Below are positions 27,297 to 34,836 of a stretch of 64,000 bases of DNA, piece by piece (the first letter of the stretch is position 1; each line of letters begins with the position of its first letter). Source of the stretch: Sulfurospirillum barnesii SES-3 (GTDB lineage Bacteria > Campylobacterota > Campylobacteria > Campylobacterales > Sulfurospirillaceae). A model generated the notes under the pieces. It made no database searches. It was not told the DNA's origin and saw nothing but the letters and a program-made list of their open reading frames with translations. The position numbers and the translations under genes were made by a program. The stretch lies in the NCBI RefSeq assembly GCF_000265295.1, contig NC_018002.1, positions 1,984,001 through 2,048,000 on the forward strand, written 5' to 3'.

Positions 27297-27305
27297 ATTA
27301 TAACA
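27297..27305 (-). promoter_or_regulatory. extended -10 promoter of addBA
   Basis: On the minus strand TGTTATAAT, a TG-N-TATAAT extended -10, 28 bases before ATG 27269. Confidence 0.6.
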
Positions 27306-27349
27306 AAGCAAAAATATGAGAAAGATTTTTATGTCAGAGTGAAATGATT

Positions 27350-27844
27350 TTATTTTACGGCATAGGCTTCATTTTTATGATAGCCTTTCAATTCACCCAC
27401 TTCAATTTTACTAAGAATTTGCCATCGTCCCTCTTTTGAAATATCAAATGGTCCAAAGCTATACACGCCATTTTCAACACGAGAAGGGCTTAGGGTACGG
27501 TTTTCTTTATTGGTTTCAGGACGTGAGAGCATCATCGTTACATGTGCATTCTCAATACGATTTCCCTCTTTATCTTGAAGCAGGATACTCACGCTATTTT
27601 CCCCTATCTGAAACTTCTCAGTAGAATACGAAAGGTCAAATTTAGCATTAAATTTTTCTTGAAGTTCCAAAATATGGTTAATATTCTCATCCACTTTTTG
27701 GTATTTTTCCATATAGTACGTATCCATCTCGACAGGATTATCCAGCGCTATTTTAATCGTATACCCACACGCTATCACACAACCAACAATCATTGCAATT
27801 ACGGCATGTGGATAATAATTTCTCTCTGTTTTTACTTTAGACAT
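27350..27844 (-). CDS. FixH/CcoH-like cbb3 oxidase accessory protein
   Basis: 164 residues: one N-terminal membrane helix (YPHAVIAMIVGCVIACGYTI, residues 11-30) with the family pattern DNPVEMDTYYMEKYQKVDENIN right after it, then a beta-rich periplasmic FixH domain. FixH is needed for assembly of cbb3-type cytochrome oxidase, probably copper delivery. Last gene of the oxidase operon here; its start overlaps the preceding gene by eight bases. Confidence 0.85.
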   Translation of the reverse strand: MSKVKTERNYYPHAVIAMIVGCVIACGYTIKIALDNPVEMDTYYMEKYQKVDENINHILELQEKFNAKFDLSYSTEKFQIGENSVSILLQDKEGNRIENAHVTMMLSRPETNKENRTLSPSRVENGVYSFGPFDISKEGRWQILSKIEVGELKGYHKNEAYAVK

Positions 27845-28445
27845 GGCGTTTTTTCATCCTTCTATAAAATGCAAGTAACACTAAGATCGCTACAAAACCA
27901 TAAATTAAACTTTTGACAACACTCATTGTCGTTTTATTGGAGCTTCCAATAGAACTTTCTAACTCGATTTTACGTGAAGCTGCAATTTGATCCACAATAT
28001 CAGCATAACCATTCAGCAATGCAGGGCTAACGCCCACTTCCGTTTTCTTTGTAGTCAATAAAGGAATAATCGTCCCACGCCACGGTAAGGGCGAAAGAAT
28101 TGCCTCTTTATCAAACAGCTTTTCAAGGCCTTCTGAATGGTAAATATCTACCTTTTGCTCAGTAAGAAAGAGGGTGAGTAGAACAAAAGGAGTAACTTGC
28201 GTTTGTGCAAAAGTTTGCTGAAACGTTTTTATATCTTCCCCGCCCTTTTCTTTTGCAACCAGTATGACTTTAATACCACTTTTAGTAAAAAGTTCACTGC
28301 CCATCTCTTCTATCTTTTGAGCAGCTCTTTCTTCCAAAATTGTATCGTAAATAACAAACTCTTTTTCTAATGCAAAAAGCGGTAAAAAGGCAAAGAGGCA
28401 GAGAAAAAATGCCCCTTTGACCTTTACATGTAAAAACCTTTTCAT
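27837..28445 (-). CDS. TPM-domain-like exported membrane protein
   Basis: 202 residues from ATG 28445, which overlaps the stop of the small gene before it as TAATG; an earlier in-frame codon at 28484 would run into that gene. Signal sequence FLCLFAFLPLFALEKEF, a TPM/YgcG-like extracytoplasmic domain (IYDTILEERAAQKIEEMGSE; KVILVAKE) and a C-terminal membrane helix with basic tail (SLIYGFVAILVLLAFYRRMKKR). Role in oxidase assembly is suggested only by position. An exact palindrome copy (28423-28434) encodes FLHVKVK at the N-terminus. Confidence 0.72.
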   Translation of the reverse strand: MKRFLHVKVKGAFFLCLFAFLPLFALEKEFVIYDTILEERAAQKIEEMGSELFTKSGIKVILVAKEKGGEDIKTFQQTFAQTQVTPFVLLTLFLTEQKVDIYHSEGLEKLFDKEAILSPLPWRGTIIPLLTTKKTEVGVSPALLNGYADIVDQIAASRKIELESSIGSSNKTTMSVVKSLIYGFVAILVLLAFYRRMKKRHV

Positions 28446-28546
28446 TAACCAATAAACAAATGATTGGATGTTACAACTGCCCAAGCACTCACAATAGCTA
28501 AGATGACAAGTCCTACGGTAATGATTTTGTCCATATTTTCAACCAT
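28445..28546 (-). CDS. 33-residue single-helix membrane protein in the cbb3 operon
   Basis: Frame ATG 28546 to TAA 28445. It encodes MVENMDKIITVGLVILAIVS followed by AWAVVTSNHLFIG, one membrane helix. AAGGGG lies seven bases before the ATG, and the TAA overlaps the next ATG as TAATG, both good evidence of translation. It is not CcoQ, which is present at its usual place. Possibly an additional structural or assembly peptide of the oxidase; no family recognised. Confidence 0.7.
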   Translation of the reverse strand: MVENMDKIITVGLVILAIVSAWAVVTSNHLFIG

Positions 28547-28556
28547 AATATGCCCC

Positions 28557-28769
28557 TTACTTTTCTATAACTTTTTGAGTCGCATTTTGCGTATCTCTCA
28601 TCTTAATTGCCTGTGGGTCTGTAATTTTATACGGTTTATTTGCCACATTTTGTTGTGCAGAAATTCCCCATACTGTCAATCCTGCTAAAATAGACAACAA
28701 CAACACCGTAGCAATTAACATGCCCGTAATGCCATGCAAACCAAATAGATTTCGATTGGTATTTTCCAT
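28557..28769 (-). CDS. DUF4006-like small membrane protein
   Basis: 70 residues with one membrane helix (ITGMLIATVLLLSILAGLTV) after a short N-terminus and a polar tail. It resembles the small proteins (DUF4006 type, from memory) found directly after ccoP in Campylobacter and relatives. AAGGA precedes ATG 28769. Nine bases separate it from ccoP, so it is in the oxidase operon. Function unknown. Confidence 0.75.
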   Translation of the reverse strand: MENTNRNLFGLHGITGMLIATVLLLSILAGLTVWGISAQQNVANKPYKITDPQAIKMRDTQNATQKVIEK

Positions 28770-28778
28770 GTTCTATCC

Positions 28779-29627
28779 TTACTTAGCTAAAGAGCTGACA
28801 TACGTGCCAACTGCAGTTTTTTGGACATTGGTTAGACGACCATCGTTGAATTTTGGCATGTTACCAATAGCACCCTTCTTGCCTGTACCTAAAACATTAA
28901 CAACAAATTGTGCACTGCCATAAGTACTTAAATCAGGAGCACTTCCTTCCATTCCTTTGCCATCTTCACCATGACACGCTGAACATGTTGCCCAAAGTGC
29001 ACGTCCTTCTTCAACAAGGGCTGAGTTTTTGCTCTTTTTCACGCTTGAAATCTCTTGCATCATAAAAGCAGCAACCGCTTTAGCGCTTTGCTCATCCAAT
29101 AAACCTGCTGGCATTTCACCCAAAGGATACTCTGAGCCTTTAGCCCCATTTAAAATAGAAAGAACAACGGCTTCTTCATCGCCCCATTTCTCAAAATTCG
29201 CTGCTTTACCATTAATGCCATCTCCCGTAACGCCATGACACGGTGCACACTGAACCAAAAAGACACCCTCGCCCATTGCCATCAATGTTGCTTTATCAGG
29301 ATTGGCAAATTTACTTTCAAATCGTGTACTGTGGCTTTTAACATCTTCATTGTACTCACCAATTTGAGAATATGAATTAAGCGGATACCCGATGAAAAAG
29401 TACCATAATGCCCATAAAATAGTTCCTAAAAAGGAAAGTGCCCAACCAATAGGTAGAGGATTTTTATACTCACCAATACCATCCCAATTCTCTTTTGCTA
29501 ATTCTCCACTGCTTTTGTCGGTTTTCATCTGTTGAATGTACTTCCAAGACACACCAACAGTCAGAATTAAAATTGCTGCCGCACCAAGCAATGCCAATAC
29601 GTTTACATTGTCATTCAGCCAATTCAT
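28779..29627 (-). CDS. ccoP: cbb3-type cytochrome c oxidase diheme subunit CcoP
   Basis: 282 residues. An N-terminal hairpin of two membrane segments (about 10-28 and 62-80) anchors two periplasmic cytochrome c domains with CXXCH motifs at Cys127-His131 (CAPCH) and Cys215-His219 (CSACH). It takes electrons from the bc1/c pool and passes them through CcoO to CcoN. Good AGAGGAG site before ATG 29627. Confidence 0.97.
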   Translation of the reverse strand: MNWLNDNVNVLALLGAAAILILTVGVSWKYIQQMKTDKSSGELAKENWDGIGEYKNPLPIGWALSFLGTILWALWYFFIGYPLNSYSQIGEYNEDVKSHSTRFESKFANPDKATLMAMGEGVFLVQCAPCHGVTGDGINGKAANFEKWGDEEAVVLSILNGAKGSEYPLGEMPAGLLDEQSAKAVAAFMMQEISSVKKSKNSALVEEGRALWATCSACHGEDGKGMEGSAPDLSTYGSAQFVVNVLGTGKKGAIGNMPKFNDGRLTNVQKTAVGTYVSSLAK

Positions 29628-29640
29628 CTATTGCTCCTCT

Positions 29641-29850
29641 TTATTCTTTCTCTTTATTTGACGGTGTACGGGACTCAACAGGAGCATCATCAAGGTTATC
29701 ATGTAGAGCAATATTAGAATATTGCTCGTAATTTCTTGTACCGTTTTTTTCAGACTTATACAAGTGGTATAAATAGCTGTACAAAATCACGGCTAAAAAA
29801 ATTGTAAAAAAGATATACCCATACGCTTGAAGCTCTCTTATTGTTTCCAT
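29641..29850 (-). CDS. ccoQ: cbb3-type oxidase small subunit CcoQ
   Basis: 69 residues, start at ATG 29850 (METIRELQAYGY). One membrane helix (FFTIFLAVILYSYLYHLY) and a charged tail with GTRNYEQYSNIAL, as in CcoQ of this phylum. An upstream in-frame GTG at 29865 has a poorer ribosome site. CcoQ stabilises the oxidase complex. Confidence 0.88.
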   Translation of the reverse strand: METIRELQAYGYIFFTIFLAVILYSYLYHLYKSEKNGTRNYEQYSNIALHDNLDDAPVESRTPSNKEKE

Positions 29851-29866
29851 ATCCACCGTAAGCACC

Positions 29867-30532
29867 TTATTTTAAGCTATTAAGATAGGCAATGATTGCT
29901 ACTATCTCTTTGATCTCACCACGTTTAAACGCTTCTTTAACCCCTGGGTCTTTCATGTCTGCGACAATTAAAGCAGCTTCTTCCATCAGTGCTTTTTTTG
30001 CTTCATCATAACTACCCAATGTTGGCATGTCAGGCTGATCATAAGGAACATTAAAGACTTTTTTGACAGTTAATGCTTCAGCATACGCCGTGTCAATATC
30101 TGCATTGTTTTTAAACATGTGCTTGTATGCTGGCATAATAGAACCTGGAACCACACTAATTGGATCTAACATATGGTATTCATGCCAATCCGTTGTTCGG
30201 TAATTTCCAACCCTCATCAAATCAGGGCCTGTTCGTTTTGAACCCCAAAGGAATGGTCTATCATACGCATATTCGCCACTTAAAGAGTACATACCATAAC
30301 GATCTGTCTCAGATTTGAAAGGACGAACAAGCTGTGAATGGCAGGCATTACAGCTATCTTTGATATAAACATGACGACCTGCAAGTTCAAGGACTGTATA
30401 CGGTTTTGTTCCCGTAACAGGACGTGCACTCTCCATAAAATCTGGAAGAATGGTTACAACACCTGCATACGCAATCACCAAGAAGACACCTACCGCAAAA
30501 AAGAATGGGTTTTTTTCTAACCAATGAAACAT
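29867..30532 (-). CDS. ccoO: cbb3-type cytochrome c oxidase monoheme subunit CcoO
   Basis: 221 residues. A membrane anchor (residues 9-29) is followed by a periplasmic cytochrome c domain with Cys61-Asn-Ala-Cys64-His65. VVPGSIMPAYKHMF supplies the likely axial Met. Strong GGGAGGG before ATG 30532. 15 bases after ccoN. Confidence 0.97.
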   Translation of the reverse strand: MFHWLEKNPFFFAVGVFLVIAYAGVVTILPDFMESARPVTGTKPYTVLELAGRHVYIKDSCNACHSQLVRPFKSETDRYGMYSLSGEYAYDRPFLWGSKRTGPDLMRVGNYRTTDWHEYHMLDPISVVPGSIMPAYKHMFKNNADIDTAYAEALTVKKVFNVPYDQPDMPTLGSYDEAKKALMEEAALIVADMKDPGVKEAFKRGEIKEIVAIIAYLNSLK

Positions 30533-30547
30533 AATTTTACCCTCCCC

Positions 30548-32014
30548 TTACGCTGCCATAGGTGAAGCATTTTGAGGTTCTCTCTCAATTGCTTTACTTG
30601 CAGTCATCGTTTTATATAGATTATAACTAAACATAAAGAAACCAATTAAATACAATAAACCACCCGTTGCACGTAAGGCATAATAAGGGATAAGTACGGT
30701 TACTGTATCAATGAAGGAGTACGCAAGATTGCCATACTGATCACTGGCTCTCCACATCATTCCTTGTGTAATTCCTGCAATCCACATACTGGTAAAGTAC
30801 ATTACAATACCTGTGGTTTGAAGCCAAAATTGTGATTCCATCAATTTTTTACTGTAAAGCTCACGTTTATACATACGTGGTGCCATATGATAGAGTGCTG
30901 CCATGGTCATAAATCCAACCCAGCCTAATGTACCATCATGAACGTGACCTGGAATCCAATCTGTAAAGTGTGCTAACGCATTAACCGATTTGATTGCTTG
31001 AATCGGACCTTCTAGTGTACTTAACATGTAAAAGGTTGAAGCAAAAATCATAAACTTAATCAATGGATTTTCTTTAAGTTGGCCCCATTGTCCTTTCATG
31101 GTTAAAAGCATATTAATTGCACTACCCCATGATGGAAGAATCAAGATAACTGAAAAAATAGATCCCATGGTTTGAACCCAATCAGGCACTGTAGAATAAA
31201 GTAAGTGGTGACCACCTGCCCAAAGGTAAACAAACATCAAACCCCAAAAAGAAAGAAGTGATAGCTTATAAGAGAAAACAGGCTGACCTGATTCTTTTGG
31301 TAAGAAGTAATAAATCATCGCAATAATAGGCACCGTGAAAACGAAGGCTACCGCATTGTGTCCATACCACCATTGTACCATCGCATCATTGGTTCCTGCA
31401 TACATTGAAACAGAGTGATACCATTTACCCACACCTGCAACAAAATACGTAGGTACAGCCATATTATTAAACAAATACAGCATTGCCACACCTAAAAAGG
31501 TAGCGATAAAATACCACATAGAGATATAGAGTGTTTTTTCACGGCGAATACCGATAAGTCCAAAAATACTAATACCCCAAAGTACCCATAAAACAACCAC
31601 AGCAATATCCAATGGCCATTCAAGTTCTGCATACTCTTTTGACGTACCAATACCCATAAACAAGGTGACAACAGCCGTAAGAATTGTCAACATGTAAATC
31701 CAAAAATGAAGCCTTCCAATAATCATCAAAAACGGTGATTCTGCCATGGAAACCTTTAGTACTCTCTGCCCGATATAGTACCATGTCGCAAAAATCCCAC
31801 TTAACAAAAAGCCGAAGATGACACCAGACGTGTGAAGGGGTCGTAAACGACTAAATGTTCCGTATTCACCCGCCAAGTAATTCAACTCAGGGAAAGCCAT
31901 CTGATAGGCAATAACTACGCCTATTAACATACCAATAATTCCAAATAGAATCGTTGCGTATGTAAAACATTTCGCTACTGAGTAATCATAGTTCAATGCA
32001 TGATTAGCCTGCAT
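30548..32014 (-). CDS. ccoN: cbb3-type cytochrome c oxidase catalytic subunit CcoN
   Basis: 488-residue heme-copper oxidase subunit I with about twelve membrane helices; reduces oxygen to water with high affinity and pumps protons. Heme and CuB ligands lie in VQWWYGHNAVAF, GGHHLLYSTVPDW and PGHVHDGTLGWVG. The start is ATG 32014, five bases after AGGAGGA; the TTG one codon earlier is not needed. First gene of ccoNOQP-DUF4006-small ORF-TPM-fixH. Upstream are a TATAAT and the TGTGA-repeat operator shared with the exported SOD. Confidence 0.97.
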   Translation of the reverse strand: MQANHALNYDYSVAKCFTYATILFGIIGMLIGVVIAYQMAFPELNYLAGEYGTFSRLRPLHTSGVIFGFLLSGIFATWYYIGQRVLKVSMAESPFLMIIGRLHFWIYMLTILTAVVTLFMGIGTSKEYAELEWPLDIAVVVLWVLWGISIFGLIGIRREKTLYISMWYFIATFLGVAMLYLFNNMAVPTYFVAGVGKWYHSVSMYAGTNDAMVQWWYGHNAVAFVFTVPIIAMIYYFLPKESGQPVFSYKLSLLSFWGLMFVYLWAGGHHLLYSTVPDWVQTMGSIFSVILILPSWGSAINMLLTMKGQWGQLKENPLIKFMIFASTFYMLSTLEGPIQAIKSVNALAHFTDWIPGHVHDGTLGWVGFMTMAALYHMAPRMYKRELYSKKLMESQFWLQTTGIVMYFTSMWIAGITQGMMWRASDQYGNLAYSFIDTVTVLIPYYALRATGGLLYLIGFFMFSYNLYKTMTASKAIEREPQNASPMAA

Positions 32015-32040
32015 CAATTCCTCCTGTTTGTGTTTTTATG

Positions 32041-32056
32041 TCACAAAAATATCACA
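32041..32056 (-). promoter_or_regulatory. shared TGTGA-repeat operator upstream of ccoN
   Basis: Identical to the 16-mer before the SOD gene: TGTGATATTTTTGTGA on the minus strand. Here it also sits inside a 24-base imperfect palindrome (32036-32059, ends TTATGT and ACATAA). It lies 27-42 bases before the ccoN ATG and just downstream of the -10, a location suited to repression or to a start-site regulator. Confidence 0.6.
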
Positions 32057-32066
32057 TAATGGAGAA

Positions 32067-32072
32067 ATTATA
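32067..32072 (-). promoter_or_regulatory. -10 box of the ccoNOQP operon
   Basis: TATAAT on the minus strand, in CACTATAATTTC, predicting a leader of about 45 bases. Confidence 0.6.
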
Positions 32073-32171
32073 GTGAAGAGAATCTGCAATAAAGCTTAAG
32101 AAGATTAAATTAGTGTTAAATAGAAAATATGAAGAAAATCTTTAAATAGGAAGAAAGCAAGAACAATGAAA

Positions 32172-32852
32172 TTATCGTTCTTGCGTATTAATTTTATACC
32201 CAAGTCCTGGAATATTTTTAATAAAATCTTTGTCCGTTTTCTCACGAACTCGTTTAATAAAGGTTCTAATGGCTGAATCTGTTACTTTTTTGTTTGTCCA
32301 AACATGTTTTTTAATCTCATCGTGCAAAACAAATACTCCTAAATTTTTAACTAAGATAGAGATAAAAAGGAGTTCTTTTTTTGTTAAGAAAATTGTATTG
32401 CCTTCTTTAACCAGCACACGCCTGTTTTTATCAAATTGGTAATCAAATCCTAAATCCACACACGCATCCTCATTGAACAATTCTGCAGAAAGGAAATGAA
32501 GCACGTCTAAGAGTTCCTCAGGATCGATAGGTTTAATTAAGTATTTATCAATTCCAACATCAATAGCTTCTAAAAGTTTTTCTTTTTCGCTAAAGGCACT
32601 AAGCACAACGATAGGTGTCGTTTTGGAGAGGTGCTTAATCTCTTTTGCCATACTAAGCCCATCCATAATAGGCATCATAATATCTGTAATCACAATATCA
32701 GGCTTATATTTTTTAAACTTTTTTAATCCATCTTCACCATCACGCGCGAGGATACATTTATGAAACTCATCAGCCATCGCTTTGTGCAAGGCTTCTCGTA
32801 TATACTCTTCATCTTCAACAAATAAAACGGTTAATTTTGACAATCCGCTCAT
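32172..32852 (-). CDS. OmpR-family response regulator
   Basis: 226 residues from ATG 32852, which overlaps the kinase stop by ATGA and follows GGGAG. The receiver domain (about 10-120) has the acidic pair VEDEE, the phosphoacceptor in DIVITDIMMP and the Lys of YLIKPID. The winged-helix domain (about 140-226) has LTKKELLFISIL and DSAIRTFIKRVREK, an OmpR/PhoB-type DNA binder expected to bind direct repeats with an 11-base period. Such a repeat lies before ccoN, the next gene, and before the SOD gene. Confidence 0.95.
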   Translation of the reverse strand: MSGLSKLTVLFVEDEEYIREALHKAMADEFHKCILARDGEDGLKKFKKYKPDIVITDIMMPIMDGLSMAKEIKHLSKTTPIVVLSAFSEKEKLLEAIDVGIDKYLIKPIDPEELLDVLHFLSAELFNEDACVDLGFDYQFDKNRRVLVKEGNTIFLTKKELLFISILVKNLGVFVLHDEIKKHVWTNKKVTDSAIRTFIKRVREKTDKDFIKNIPGLGYKINTQER

Positions 32853-34087
32853 TTTTCTCCCTTTCCCTCTTTGGCTTTGGGTATTGTTATTGTAAAACAC
32901 GCTCCATCGTTTTCATTCTTAACAACAATCAGCCCTTTCATACTGTTATTAACAATCATTTTGCTCATGTAGAGCCCAAGTCCTGTACCAGAGCTAGCAT
33001 GCTTTGTTGTAAAATACGGCTCAAAAACTTTATCTAAGAGACTCTCTTCAATGCCACCTGCATTATCACAAAGACGCATTATAGCATCTCCTTGCATTGA
33101 TGTGTCAATTTCAATATAAATTAATCTTTGTTTAATATTATTCATATTAAATGCATCGATAGAATTATTAATGATATTAATAAAGACTTGTGAAAATTCA
33201 TTAAAATAGCCCTGAATAAAAACATCAGAATGAACTACAAGGTCTATTTTAACCTCATTTCGCTCTAATGTTCCTCGCATAATATCAATAGCTTCTTTTG
33301 CAACACGGCTTAATGCAAAAAGATCACTTTGCCTTTCAGGACTAAAAAAGTTACGAAAATCTTCAATGGTTTCAGACATTTTTGAGATGATCTTTTTCGC
33401 ATGGGCGTAGCTTTGCTCAAACGCATCATCTTTGTCACTATGCTGTTTAGTATAGACCTTTTTCATCTGATACAAGGTAATGGTAAGTTCAGAGAGGGGT
33501 TGTCGCCATTGATGGGCTATATTGGCAATCATTTCACCCATAGAAGCCAATCGTGATTGTTGAAACAAAAAACGATCTTTCTCACGGTTTTTTTCAACTT
33601 CTTCTTTTACTTTCTCTTCTAATGTTTGGTTTAATTCGACCAATGCTTTGGTTTGCTCTTCGACACGTTTTTCTAAAGTCGCATTGAGTTCTTCTAACTC
33701 TTTATCTTTCGTCATCAGTGCTTCACTTAAGCGTACACTCTCTGTCACATCGTAACGAATCGCAATAAACTCTTCAATATCACCCACTTCATTCAAAATA
33801 GGAAATACGGTTGTATTGACATAAAAGGTTGAGCCATCTTTGGCTTTGTTTTTAACCGTTGATTTATACGCTTTTTTTTGAAGAATTGTTTGCCACAATT
33901 TTTTAAAGATTGAGGCGTCTACATCAGGGTGCCTTACAATATTATGATTTTGCCCAATCAGCTCTTCTTTGCTATAACCCGAAATCTTGCAAAATTCATC
34001 ATTTACAAAGGTGATAATACCATTAATATCTGTTTTTGAGATAATATTACTACTCTCAATTGCCTCTTGATATTGCTCTAGTTTCAT
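32849..34087 (-). CDS. PAS-domain sensor histidine kinase without membrane segment
   Basis: 412 residues, cytoplasmic. The PAS domain (about 10-115) contains NHNIVRHPDVDASIF, the pattern of aerotaxis-type PAS domains that bind FAD. A long coiled coil (about 120-180) leads to the H-box with His192 (NIAHQWRQPLSE) and a catalytic domain with N box NIINNSIDAF, G1 DNAGGI and G2 GTGLGLYMS. It overlaps genes on both sides by ATGA and lies directly before the oxidase operon, so redox or oxygen sensing is a reasonable guess. In C. jejuni the pair in this position has, as I recall, been linked to butyrate response (BumSR). Confidence 0.93.
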   Translation of the reverse strand: MKLEQYQEAIESSNIISKTDINGIITFVNDEFCKISGYSKEELIGQNHNIVRHPDVDASIFKKLWQTILQKKAYKSTVKNKAKDGSTFYVNTTVFPILNEVGDIEEFIAIRYDVTESVRLSEALMTKDKELEELNATLEKRVEEQTKALVELNQTLEEKVKEEVEKNREKDRFLFQQSRLASMGEMIANIAHQWRQPLSELTITLYQMKKVYTKQHSDKDDAFEQSYAHAKKIISKMSETIEDFRNFFSPERQSDLFALSRVAKEAIDIMRGTLERNEVKIDLVVHSDVFIQGYFNEFSQVFINIINNSIDAFNMNNIKQRLIYIEIDTSMQGDAIMRLCDNAGGIEESLLDKVFEPYFTTKHASSGTGLGLYMSKMIVNNSMKGLIVVKNENDGACFTITIPKAKEGKGEK

Positions 34088-34764
34088 TGGACAACTGCTG
34101 CAAAACCAATATAAGACATATAAATACCATACGCAATGATAATCAATGAAGCAAGCTTAATCATAAGCTCTCTAAAACCGTTTCCTTTTAAAAAACCAAC
34201 CACGTATCCTAGACCGAGCATTGCGGGCATGGTTGCCAAACCAAAAAGAGCCATTGTCATTGCACCTTGCACTATCGAACCTGAGGTCGCTGCTGTTGCT
34301 AAGAAAAAATAGACCAATCCACAGGGTAAAAAGCCATTCAAAAGCCCTAACCCGTAAAAACTTGTGAGGGTTTTTGTATGAATGAGGTGGGAGAAAATTT
34401 TCTTGATCTGTGGATGAAAAGCAATGTTGGATTCTAATGAGGTAAGAAACTTGATTTTACCCATCATGGACAAGCCCATCAGCACCATAATAATGCCAGC
34501 AACAAAATAAAAATATCCACTTATTTGCGCTGAAAATGTAAATAAAAGACCCAATGCACCAAAGAGCGTTCCTAAAAGAACATACGCACTGATACGTCCA
34601 ATATTGTAAATAACATGAGAAAGAAACTGATGTGCGGAGGAAGAGGAGGAGTCAATTTTGGCACTACTATACGCCATAACAAAGCCTCCACACATTCCAA
34701 TACAATGCCCTAAACTGCCCAAAAAGGCAACACTAATAATAGCGGTTACATCAATAGCGTTTAT
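34084..34764 (-). CDS. TauE/SafE-like (UreH/DsbD-type) membrane protein, apparent AUA start
   Basis: 226 residues if translation starts at ATA 34764, seven bases after AAGGAG. Six or so membrane helices; the first carries the conserved SLGHCIGMCGGFVMAYS with two cysteines, and LLNGFLPCGLVYFFL has another. This type often lies near cbb3 oxidase genes and is thought to act in metal or thiol transport for their assembly. No ATG, GTG or well-placed TTG is in frame; TTG 34722 lacks a ribosome site and would remove most of helix 1. Overlaps the kinase by ATGA. Confidence 0.85.
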   Translation of the reverse strand: MNAIDVTAIISVAFLGSLGHCIGMCGGFVMAYSSAKIDSSSSSAHQFLSHVIYNIGRISAYVLLGTLFGALGLLFTFSAQISGYFYFVAGIIMVLMGLSMMGKIKFLTSLESNIAFHPQIKKIFSHLIHTKTLTSFYGLGLLNGFLPCGLVYFFLATAATSGSIVQGAMTMALFGLATMPAMLGLGYVVGFLKGNGFRELMIKLASLIIIAYGIYMSYIGFAAVVQ

Positions 34765-34796
34765 AGCACTGCTCCTTAAAGATTATGGCGCACTTC

Positions 34797-34808
34797 TTTA
34801 CATGTAAA
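34797..34808. repeat. iterated palindrome TTTACATGTAAA, intergenic copy
   Basis: Exact copy in the 72-base gap between carA and the TauE/SafE-like gene. Confidence 0.9.
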
Positions 34809-34836
34809 GATAAAAAAGTACGTACAATACGTTGAT

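Noticed and set aside
28445-28484. Longer N-terminus of the TPM-like protein from 28484
   Set aside because: It would overlap the small membrane gene in another frame and add a segment before an already good signal sequence.
32036-32059. CRP/FNR-type site before ccoN
   Set aside because: TGTGA occurs as a direct repeat rather than the inverted TGTGA-N6-TCACA; only outer bases are symmetric, and the part shared with SOD is the direct repeat.
32161-32185. Terminator hairpin after the response regulator (AAGAAC/GTTCTT)
   Set aside because: Short, mismatched stem overlapping the stop codon with no clear T run.
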